A DNA stretch of 64,000 bases. Source: Adiantum capillus-veneris (Eukaryota > Streptophyta > Polypodiopsida > Polypodiales > Pteridaceae). Shown piece by piece: positions 44,687-53,717 of this stretch. The translations under genes and the position numbers were made by a program. The stretch lies in assembly GCA_014529385.2 (NCBI GenBank), contig CM043968.1:27533013-27597012 (forward strand), read 5' to 3'. Numbering within the stretch: the first letter of the stretch is position 1; each line of letters begins with the position of its first letter. The notes beneath the pieces were generated by a model, which saw only the letters and a list, made by a program, of their open reading frames with translations, was not told the DNA's origin and did no database searches.

Positions 44687-45280
44687 CATTCATCATTCAC
44701 TCACTCTCCTCTTAACCTTCTTCCCTAACGTCTCAATCTCCCAATCTTAGGGAACTTATATATAAAGCCTTATACTCACAGAAACCTACGAGTTCTAGTA
44801 CATGACCCAAAATCATCAAAACACATTATGCACAAGGACACGACCCTTATGATATTTGCATTCTAACCATCATCTATCTGTGTGTACAGATATGGCTAGT
44901 ACGATAGAGTCATCCACTCCTACCTTGGGTGAGAGGTACCCTCTTTACTTTGCACAAGTGTTTCACATAATTTACCCGGTGCTTTCATGTGAATGGGATT
45001 TGGTAGATACTCTAGCGTGTGAGAAGAATTTTGAGGAGTTAGAATGGCTGATACGTGTCTTGACCACGACTTATCCATACTTAGTAGAGTATGTCTCTCC
45101 GATTGCACAAAATTACCCTCTTGACCAAGGGGTGTGTGCAAGATCATGTGTACCCATTTTTGACAGTTTAGTGAAAAGTGTGACACTCAAGGTGTTCAAC
45201 ACATTTGTCTACACCTCATACGTTGGCATAGCCAATTAGAGTATCTATTGCCTCCTTCATGAAGATAAATGATTTTAATG
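44677..45280 (+). repeat. 3' LTR of V, partial
   Basis: The left edge is set by the polypurine tract. A TATA box (TATATATAAA, about 44757-44766) fits U3. The right end is not seen, because T begins at 45281 and no V sequence resumes after T. Confidence 0.6.
44892..45239 (+). CDS. Unknown ORF of 115 codons between the V LTR and T
   Basis: It starts MASTIESSTPTLGERYPLYF and runs without interruption to a stop at 45237. The product would be mildly hydrophobic with a Tyr/Val/Leu-rich middle and no motif I know. Its Met follows a TATA box by about 125 bp and a possible splice acceptor (TGTACAG). It could be the start of a gag carried by a V-type element, or chance coding. It is the longest uninterrupted frame in this stretch. 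Confidence 0.3.
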   Translation: MASTIESSTPTLGERYPLYFAQVFHIIYPVLSCEWDLVDTLACEKNFEELEWLIRVLTTTYPYLVEYVSPIAQNYPLDQGVCARSCVPIFDSLVKSVTLKVFNTFVYTSYVGIAN

Positions 45281-46850
45281 TGTCATAATAACTAATATCT
45301 GTTTCTCCTAAATGATTTCTCATGTTAAACTGATCATTTAATATGGGAAAGTGCCAGGGGAGAAAAAGCTAGAATATTGGTTAAGCTGGCAGACCGGCCA
45401 CAGTAGGGATCCAAAGGGGGTCCATCTATAAAAGAGCTATGTGTAACAATGGGCTCCAAAGACCTTAGGGTTCAGCCCATTAAGACTTCCAAAATGCTAA
45501 GGTTCCAAAATTCAAAGGTTGTGTCCAATGGTCAAAATCTTAGGAAATTGGATGCTTTGTGTGTGTCCCAAAAAGTCTTCCCAAGTCCTACAAAGGAGGG
45601 GGCGAGCCCAAGAAGTAGGGGATGAGAGAGAAACTCACACACACACAAGCTCCCTTTACACAAAGGGAATGAGGGACACATGTCAACTCCCTAGGCCAGA
45701 TGCCCACAAGGTGTATCAAGTCCTATTGGATGGCCATGGAGGTGGACCAATGAGAATTAGGCTAGATTAAATCTAGTTTAACTAATTTAAAAACACTCAA
45801 TAAAAGAACCAATAGGAATTAAGCTCTCTAGAAGACTATTGGACAGTCTCCCAAGGGGTCCAATGAGCATTCGGCAGCCCAATGGCTTGCCTGATTCCTA
45901 TTGGCCAGGAGGCAAAGGGGTCCAATGAGACTTTAGTTGAATTAATTAATTACCTAAAGCTCTCACAAAAGGGGAAAGGGGGACACATGTCAGAAGACTA
46001 TCACTTATGCTACTTAACTTTCATCGGCTAAGCTGGGAGAGGTCCAATTAGGTGATAGCAAGAGAAAATAGCAAGAGGGGTCGACCAAGAGAGAGAGGGG
46101 GCTGATTTTTCAAAGAAAATTATCCACACACACGCACACAAGCTCAAGTGTAGAGTAAGAAGACTCTCTCTCTCTCTCTTCTCAAGATTTAATGGAAAGC
46201 TTATCACCTACTCCAAGCTTGTGAGAAGGGAGGCCTACACCAACAACTCTTGGCTTTGTGATGAAAATCCCCAACCAAGAGCCAAGCTTCAATGCATGCT
46301 CATCTTCTCTACCATGCTAATTACTAAGCTAAGCTATGCTAATATGAGTGATTATGTGAGGAGATGTACATATTTCTCGTGAGACTACTACTTCTTCCTC
46401 TCAATCTACTCTCATACCCCGCTAGCTCTCACCATCTTCGAATGTGTGTGAGGTCTTGGGTCTGAGACTGTGAGGGAATTGATGTTGTGTTTAATAAGTG
46501 TTTTTCTTAGTGCTTGAAGTTTCCATATTCATTGCACTAGATAGAATTGAAGGAACACAAAGAATTGTATTGTAAAATGTCTCTCTTTATGGGAGAAACC
46601 ATAATACAAAGCCTTTTGGAGGGGGGACCGGCTCCATGCAAATCCGGTCCTCAACTGTTGTTGTCAATAGCTTAAATTTCTCTCTCTTTTGAAGTATTGT
46701 TCATGCTATCTAACTAGGTGTTATGATTTTTGTTGCTCTCTCCACCCAAGCACTCTTGTTATTCTCATTACGAATCTATTCTAGTGAAATGTTCACTATG
46801 TTCATGCTTATTTCCACTACACACAAGTTACTAGGCCGTTAAATGTTACA
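45281..46850 (+). repeat. 5' LTR of T (diverged subfamily)
   Basis: It starts TGTCATAATAACTAATATCT and ends AAATGTTACA. It is alignable with the 3' LTR at both ends and in blocks, but with large differences in the middle, and it lacks most of the CAAGCACCT minisatellite. Confidence 0.85.
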
Positions 46851-46890
46851 TTGAGGACCTCCCTTCTTGCTCAAGAAGGGAGGTCCTCAA
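46851..46890 (+). repeat. Perfect 19-bp inverted repeat in place of the primer binding site
   Basis: TTGAGGACCTCCCTTCTTG (46851-46869) and its exact reverse complement (46872-46890) are separated by CT. They sit directly after the 5' LTR, where Y has TGGTATCAGAGC. The right arm aligns with the Y leader; the left arm does not. Confidence 0.95.
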
Positions 46891-47253
46891 GCTAGCTATA
46901 AATGGTTGGTATTATTAATTGCATGTGAGTAAGTAGAATAGGGATTTTCAACCTTGCAGTGTGCCTGTCTTTGTGTTGTTAATGGGGCATCACCGTTGAG
47001 AGCTATGGTCTTAATAGTGGAGCCCTACAGGGCTTGCCTACAGCTTAACCACTATTGAGCTATTAGAAGCTTGACAGGAGCCGGTGCTATTTTGGTGTTG
47101 AACGACCCTCTCTTCTATTCCTTGCAATTAATGGTATTTGAGCTACGGGTAACAGTAGCTTGAGTGCTTTTTCTAAAGGGGTAAAGAGGAGTAGCAACTA
47201 GGGTTTGAAGTGCCAAAGTACACCTAAAAGGTTTACACCTAAAAGTTGTTAGA

Positions 47254-48815
47254 ATGGCTGACAATAGTAAAAAGAGTGAAATTAATGTTGATAACTTTGA
47301 TTTTGCTAATGAGAAGGCTACTAATGATGCCCCTATGCTTGTTAACTATCTTGTTTCTAGGCTTCAACAAGCCACGGGCAATCCATCCCTCCAAAGTGAA
47401 GTGTGATGGAAGCTTCATGCTTATGGGATTCTCCAAGCTCCCCACCATGATGAGAGAACACCTTGGAGGCCTCCTTCTGAGACTTCCAAAATAGGTCTCT
47501 CTCCGATTTGGGAAGAAGAAGAGGATCCATATGAAGGCTCATACAATTTCTCCTTGATGACGCATCTCCTTGTCAAAGGAGAATTCAAGAGCCCCCACCG
47601 AAGGAACGAGAAAGAAGTGGGTCTCCTCGACGGAGATGGCTCCACGAAGACGGCGGGCTAAACGCTCTCCATCACCTCCAAAACGGAGAAGACCATCGCA
47701 TGATTCTCCACACCATAATTCAAATAGGGGTGACAAAAAGCAAGAGAAGAAAAAGGCAAGAAAGAGGACACCCTCTTCTCCATCTTCTACACCCTCTTCC
47801 ACTTATGAAAGTGATGGTGCAGACAAGATCAAGGCAAGAAAAAGGCAAGAAAGAGGTCACCCTCTTCTCCATCTTCCTCACATTCTTCATCTTCTGAAGA
47901 AAGTGATGGTGCAACCTTTGAACCATAAAAAAGAAGAGGTCATAGAAAATCCTATGCCGCATGGAAGAGGTTATCCAAGCACAATAAATTCAAAGAGGGA
48001 GGGAAGAGCATCTCTTTTCTTACCTACAATGGCACCTTTGGTGCTACGGACAAAGTCTTGGCCTTTATCCAACAATTCGATGCAGTGTTTGGAGATGAGG
48101 GCTTCACGGAGTCCTCTAAGCTATGCCATGTAGCTATGCACTTTCAAAAGTCCTCCAGGCAATGTGGTCTAGCCTACGGGCCAACAGTGAAGCTCCACGA
48201 ACATGAAAAGCTTTAAGAGCTTCCATTATGAAGCAGTTTTTGGCCACCGATGCCAAAGACAAAGTACTTATCGAATGGCGAAGCTTGAAGCTCTCTCCCT
48301 ACGAATCCATTCACAAATATGTAGACAAGTTTTGGGACTTACAACTCAAAGCCACTGTCTTCAAAAAGTTGAATTTTGGAGAGCAAAAGCAACAATGTTG
48401 TGCGGGCTTAACTGAAGAAATGGCGGAGTATGTCAACTCCCAAAGGCCACGCACCATATCGGCGGTTATACACCATACTATGGTGGCTTCTCAAATCAAT
48501 TTCCAAACGGGGGCTAAAAGAAATTTTAAGCCCACGAAAAACAAGGGTTCCAATGAGCCTAAGGGGAAGGACAATGTCCAAAAGTCTCCTAAAGGCAACT
48601 CCAACAAAGCTAAGGAGAAGGGAGTTTACAAAGGTAAAAACAAACTCTCTCCTGAAGAGCTTGAGCGTTATCGCAAGGATAACCATTGTTTCAAGTGCGG
48701 CGAGCAAGGGCATGCATACCGCTCTTGTCCCCAAAAGAACACCCACCATGAGCCTCCTAGAGCTACCTTGGTTGAAATCCAAGAGAAGGAAACTCACCAC
48801 AAAGGATGTCCTCTA
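47254..48815 (+). pseudogene. Gag of T
   Basis: It starts MADNSKKSEINVDNFDFANE and can be followed in several frames to an Arg/Lys/Ser/Pro-rich tail (47634-47900), in which the KARKR..SSPSS part is duplicated, then the capsid (IHKYVDKFWDLQLKATVF) and zinc knuckle CFKCGEQGHAYRSC near 48689-48730. From 48228 it is in one open frame with the RT. It ends at CPLCHA, where protease should follow but is deleted. Confidence 0.85.
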
Positions 48816-50040
48816 TGCCATGCTCAACAAGAGGAGATTATGAGGCAAGTACAAGAATTGGTAGACAAAGGGATGGTGAGGCCTAGTTCCTCTCCCTTTT
48901 GTTCTCCAGTCCTTTTAGTGCAAAAGAAAGATGGTACATACCGTATGTGTGTGGACTATCGAGCACTAAACCATATCACTATCAAAAACAGATTTCCCGT
49001 GCCTCGGGTAGAAGATCTGTTTGATAAGCTACAAGGCTCTACCTACTTCAGTAGGATTGACCTTAAGAGTGGCTATCATCAAATAAGGATAGTGGATGAA
49101 GATATCCTAAAGACCGCGTTTCGCACAACATTTGGTCTTTATGAATATCTAGTCATGCCTTTTGGCTTGACTAATGCACCAGCTACTTTCAATCCTCTCA
49201 TGGAGAAAATTTTTAGACCATATCGTAAATTCACTGGAGTGTTCTTTGATGATATCATCATCTACTCCAAGTCTTTGAAGGAACATAAGCAACATCTCCA
49301 AGTGATTTTTCAAGCCTTGAGGGAGAACAAACTTTTTCTCAACCAAAAGAAAAGTGAATTCTTCCTTCAAGAGATTCAATATCTAGGTCATATTATCTCT
49401 CATGATGGTATTCGTATGGATCCATCAAAGTTAGAGGTAATAAAATCATAGCCTAACCCAAGGAATCTACATGAGCTAAGAAGCTTTATTGGTATGTGTG
49501 CATACTATAGACGCTTCATAGCAAAATTCTCTCAAGTAGCAGGACCACTACACGACTTAATAAAGAAGAACGTTAAGTTTGTATGGACTACTAAGGAGAA
49601 AAATGCTTTTGAAAAACTCAAAGAGAAGCTTACTTCCCAACCAGTCCTCGTGCTTCCAGATCTCTCAAAGCCATTTGAGGTCCAATGTGATGCGTGTGGT
49701 GATTGCCTTGGAGCGGTTTTTCTTCAAGAAGGGCATGCCATAGCATATGAGAGCCGAAGGCTCAATAGTGATGAACGAGTCTTGGGCATTTATGAGAAAG
49801 AGCTTTTAGCTGTTCTACATGCCCTAGACACATGGAAGCACTATCTATTGGGGACTCCATTTATCCTACGAACCGACCACCAAAGTCTCAAGTATTTCAT
49901 GACGCAAACCAAGATTTCCGACAAACAAATGAGGTGGGAAAATTTTCCTGCGCAATTTAATTTCCATATTGCTCACATAGCTCGTAAGCACAATCTAGTT
50001 GCCGATGCACTTTCACGACGACCAAAAGTTAATGCGGTGT
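48816..50040 (+). pseudogene. RT and RNase H of T
   Basis: MRQVQELVDKGMVRPSSSPF, RIDLKSGYHQIR, GVFFDDIIIYS and LGHIIS (RT) are open from gag to 49451, where a Trp codon has become a stop. From 49494 the frame continues YYRRFIAKFSQVAGPLHDL, FEVQCDACGDCLGAVF and LRTDHQSLKYF (RNase H) to DALSRR. The sequence is very close to Y at 35233-34052. Confidence 0.92.
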
Positions 50041-50363
50041 CTATAGCTACTCACAATGATCTATCCTCTATGATAGAGGAGTATGCTACTGACCCTGACT
50101 TTAGAGACATAATGTCAGCCCTTGCTTTGGGGAAGAAAGAGGAACCATTCACCTTGCAGGATGGTTATCTTGTCCACGGCAATAGGCTATGTGTTACCCA
50201 TTCCCTTCGTGAGAAGGTTATGTATGAATCCCATGCTCCTCCATATGCAGGGCATAGAGGTATTCAACCTACTCTCTGAGGAGTAGAGACGTATTTCTAT
50301 TGGTGTGTAGTATGCCAAAAGACCAAGTATGATAGAGGGAAGCAACCTGGATTACTCCAGCCA
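50041..50363 (+). pseudogene. Integrase zinc-binding domain of T
   Basis: It reads THNDLSSMIEEYATDPDFRD to HAPPYAGHRGIQPTL and stops at 50277-50279. Compared with Y, a net 39 bases after the FYW codons are missing, removing most of the loop before the CQKT part. Confidence 0.85.
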
Positions 50364-51482
50364 TTGCCTATTCCAAATTCACCATGGGAGAGTATATCCA
50401 TGGATTTCATCTTTGGATTACCCAAGTCTATCCATGGGAATGCAGGAATATTGACAATAGTCGACAGGTTTAGCAAGCAAGCACATTTTATTCCTGTCAA
50501 AAAGACTATTAACCCACATCAAATGGAAACTCTCTTCATATCTCAGATTTTCAAGCACCATGGATTACCCACATCCATCGTGTCAGATAGAAATCCAAGA
50601 ATGACCAGTAATTTCTGGAAAGGTCTCTTTGAAAATCTAGGAACAAGATTGAATTTCTCTTCGGCCTATCACCCACAAACGGATGGCCAAAGTGAGATAG
50701 CCAATCTTACGATACTCGATCTACTCAAGACTTATGTTACCGAAGTAGATCAACGCTCACAATGGGAAAAGTATTTACCTCTAGTAGAGTATGCCTACAA
50801 TAATACTGTACATACTTCTATGGGGAAAGCACCTTTCGAGATCATAGAGGGAAGACCTAAAAGTCCCTTGCTACTCAAAGTACATGGGAAGATCTTCGCC
50901 GCCGATGAATATAGCCGTGACCTACAAGAATCTTTTCAAAAGATTAGGGAGGCTATAGCCATCTCTCAACAAAGGCAAAAAGCTGCTGCTAATAAGCATA
51001 GAAGAGCCTTAATGTTCAAAGAAAATGATTGGGTCTTACTCAAGTTTCCTAAGGCTCGATTAAGGCAAACGACGGGCAAAAATCCTACGGGCCATCAAAA
51101 GTATTATGCTAAACTAGCAAAAAGATACTATGGTCCTTTCCAAATCTTGAAGCCTATCAATGAGACGGTTTATCAACTCAAGCTGCCCAACCATTGGCTT
51201 ATACACAATGCCTTTCATGTAAGCCTACTTAAGCCCTACAAAGGAGAGCCACCAATTGAACCAATTATTGAAGACCCTCCCGAAGTTCAAGACCAAGAAG
51301 AGGTGCTACAACCCGAAGCTGTCCTTCGGCATGAAGACAAGGTACTACGACATGGTAAGATAATCCGACGATATCTTATTAAGTTCAAAAATTATCCTTT
51401 TGAAGATGCTAAATGGATGCAAGGATTAAAACTTAAGGATAGTATGAACCTTGTCAATGCTTACAATGCTACATTAGAGTAA
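50364..51482 (+). CDS. Integrase catalytic core and chromodomain of T
   Basis: An open frame of 372 codons. The catalytic triad is visible as Asp14 (SMDFIFG), Asp75 (IVSDRNPRM) and Glu111 (TDGQSE), with the D-35-E spacing of retroviral-type integrases. YGPFQILKPI and FHVSLLKPYKG mark the C-terminal domain, and residues about 320-360 (VLRHGKIIRRYLIKFKNYPF then EDAKWM) form a chromodomain, known in chromoviruses to steer integration to marked chromatin. The Met at 50364 is only the first in the open stretch, since in intact relatives this is the C-terminal part of Pol. It is cut off from the rest by upstream stops. Confidence 0.9.
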   Translation: MPIPNSPWESISMDFIFGLPKSIHGNAGILTIVDRFSKQAHFIPVKKTINPHQMETLFISQIFKHHGLPTSIVSDRNPRMTSNFWKGLFENLGTRLNFSSAYHPQTDGQSEIANLTILDLLKTYVTEVDQRSQWEKYLPLVEYAYNNTVHTSMGKAPFEIIEGRPKSPLLLKVHGKIFAADEYSRDLQESFQKIREAIAISQQRQKAAANKHRRALMFKENDWVLLKFPKARLRQTTGKNPTGHQKYYAKLAKRYYGPFQILKPINETVYQLKLPNHWLIHNAFHVSLLKPYKGEPPIEPIIEDPPEVQDQEEVLQPEAVLRHEDKVLRHGKIIRRYLIKFKNYPFEDAKWMQGLKLKDSMNLVNAYNATLE

Positions 51483-51842
51483 GCAAATGTACAACTCTCT
51501 TTTAAATGACTCATGTTTTTGTCTTATAAGACTAATCCTCTTTTTAATTGTGCACAAATTTAACTAGTATGCATGCTTAGAATCATGTTTGTGATGGCGA
51601 CGTCTCTCAAACACCAAGTAGAATTTGTCACTCTACTTTGGGAGAATGAAATGGACTAAATAGCAGACATGCTTGCGGCAGCTATGTCTCCCAAGCACCA
51701 AATGGATTAGTCATCCATCTTGGAAAGATGTCGTAGGGTAAAAAAGGGATCCTCTACCCGCTAAGTACGATTGACTAATGACTAAACCTTTATCTCTTCT
51801 ACCTCATAGTCGAGGACGACTATGATTTCAAGAGAGAGGTAA
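51483..51842 (+). other. 3' untranslated part and polypurine tract of T
   Basis: No coding signal. Two imperfect copies of a CGACGTCTCTCAAACACCAA / CAGCTATGTCTCCCAAGCACC phrase occur. AAGAGAGAGG (51830-51839) before TGTCATAAAATC is the probable polypurine tract. Confidence 0.55.
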
Positions 51843-53332
51843 TGTCATAAAATCTAATATCTAACCAACCCAAATGATTTTCTCATATTAAATTGATCAC
51901 TTAATGTGGGAGAATAAACGGGAACAAGTGTTAAGATATAGATATGTGCTTATAGATCTATCTCAACACGGGGCCAATAGTAAAGGGGCCCAAATGGGAG
52001 ATGGTCTATCAAGAGCAAGGCTAACCAATGGAGCATAAGACCTTAGGGTTAGCTTCATTGAAGGCCTCCAATAATGTGTGTAAAAGTCCTTTGACCTTAG
52101 GTAAGCTAGGGCTAAGCTTGAGGTGGGAACCCGGCCCAAGCTCGAGGTGCTTGACCTGCTTGAGGTGCTTGTCGTGCTTGAGGTGTTTGTCCTGCTTGAG
52201 GTGCTTGATTAAGGTGCTTGAGATGCTTGTGGGAATACCCCCTAGTCCAAGTGCTTTGTCATGCTTGATGACTAAGGTGCTTGAGCTCCTAAAGTCAAAA
52301 GCATCCCTACAAGAGGGGGGGCGAGCCCTTTTCCTAGGGATTAGAGAGAGAACACACACTCACACTCACACTCACAAGGGAAGCCCCAACTTGAAGAGGC
52401 AGCAAGGACACATGTCAGGTCCCTACCCATGTTACCTTCATGTGTTGCTTGAAGCCTATTGGCTAGGCTTCAAAGGGGTCCAATGATAAATTACTTGAAT
52501 TATCTAATTGTTTTTGCATTTATCAAGTCCTCTCTCTCAAAGGGGAAAGGGGGACACTTGTCCCAAGGCTATCCCTGTTGCTTGTAATGGCTTCTGCTTG
52601 TGATTGGCTAGGCCTGGAGGGGTCCAATGAGCTTCAAGCATGAGCTACAAGGGGGGGTCGACCCAAGCAAGCTAGGGGGGTGCTTAGGGGGTATACTCAC
52701 CCACACACACTCACAAGCACTCTCATTGTGTGCTATGAAAAGTGGAAGAGCTCCCTCTCCAAGCAAGTAAAGGTTGAGAGCCTACACCAACACTCTTGGC
52801 TATGGAGTGCAAATCCAACCAAGAACCATGCTTCAATGCTTAAGCTTGCCATCTCCTTCTTCTTCATTACTATGCTATTATGTATGCTAGCAACAAGAGT
52901 ATGATAAGTGAGGAACTAATTCTTTCTCCTACGAAATGTTTCTTCTTCCTCTTCCCTACCCTCATTCCCTGCTAGCTCTCTCCACCTTCGAAGGTGTTTG
53001 AGGTCTTGGGACTGAGGCTTGGTATAGTTAAAGCTTTCTTCAAGTTTAGGTTATGTTATGATGGTGATGCATGAAGCTTTCCATCTTCATTGCTTCACCT
53101 AGGTCACAAGGAACACAAAGAATGTATTGTAACAAGTCTCTCTTTATGGGAGAAATCATAATACAAATACATCTCTCTCTTGCAAATGTATTGTCTATGC
53201 CAAGTTAACTAATTGCTATAATTATGTTGCTATCTTCAATTATGTCTACCCGCTATGCTCACAAAATCATTTCTTGAAAGTACTCTCATTAAATTCCGCT
53301 ACTCTCAAATTGAATAGGCAAATTCCATTACA
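51843..53332 (+). repeat. 3' LTR of T
   Basis: 1490 bp, TGTCATAAAATC to TTACA. It is close to the Y LTRs in inverse orientation, including the GCTTGAGGTGCTTG-type minisatellite (about 52140-52290). Confidence 0.93.
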
Positions 53333-53336
53333 TTGA

Positions 53337-53717
53337 GTTTGAGGGGGAGTGATAATATATCAAGCTCCACACATGGTATATCTGAATGAATTCTCGCCTA
53401 CATTTAGCATTAGCACAAGGTAGTAGACATGAGGAACATCACCAGTGTTACTACAGTTGGCTTTCTCCGACATGGTCTACCTACCAAGAGTGATTGCCAC
53501 TTATATAGCTAGCTCACTCACTAACTATTTCACACTGAACATTGTACACAGGTCTTATCATGTTGTACTTTCCACTCATGTTTTATAGACCATATCATCA
53601 ATTTGAGTAGTGAGAAGAAGAAGCATCTTTGTACCTCCATCTCCATTGTGCATTCTCTTGGTTGTGTGTGTGCACGCTTGCAAGAGCCCCAAATCTCTCC
53701 TTCTTAATCTCTTTACA
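53337..53717 (+). repeat. Polypurine tract and 3' LTR of W
   Basis: GAGTTTGAGGGGGAG at 53335-53349 is a copia-type polypurine tract. The LTR starts TGATAATATATC at 53350 and ends CTTTACA at 53717, 368 bp. It has a TATATAG box near 53503 and matches 19728-20095. Confidence 0.8.

Larger units (their letters stand above)
40961..45280 (+). mobile_element. Ty3/gypsy element V (3' half) with extra post-integrase ORF
   Basis: The order is a short gag-like piece, RT end, RNase H, integrase, a further coding region with a protease-like domain, a polypurine tract and a 3' LTR start. No 5' LTR, no upstream protease and no first half of RT are seen. The integrase has no chromodomain, so it is not of the Y/T family. 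The left junction lies inside the protease of W without LTR ends, so V arrived by recombination or lost its 5' part. The right side is cut by the 5' LTR of T. Confidence 0.75.
45281..53332 (+). mobile_element. Chimeric Ty3/gypsy chromovirus-type element T
   Basis: It is the same family as Y, in plus orientation: LTR, leader, gag, RT, RNase H, integrase with chromodomain, LTR. The two LTRs differ greatly (3' LTR is close to Y, 5' LTR is a diverged subfamily), the bordering 5-mers (TAATG and TTGAG) do not match, the protease is deleted and the primer binding site is replaced by an inverted repeat. This indicates recombination between two elements rather than one clean insertion. Confidence 0.85.
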
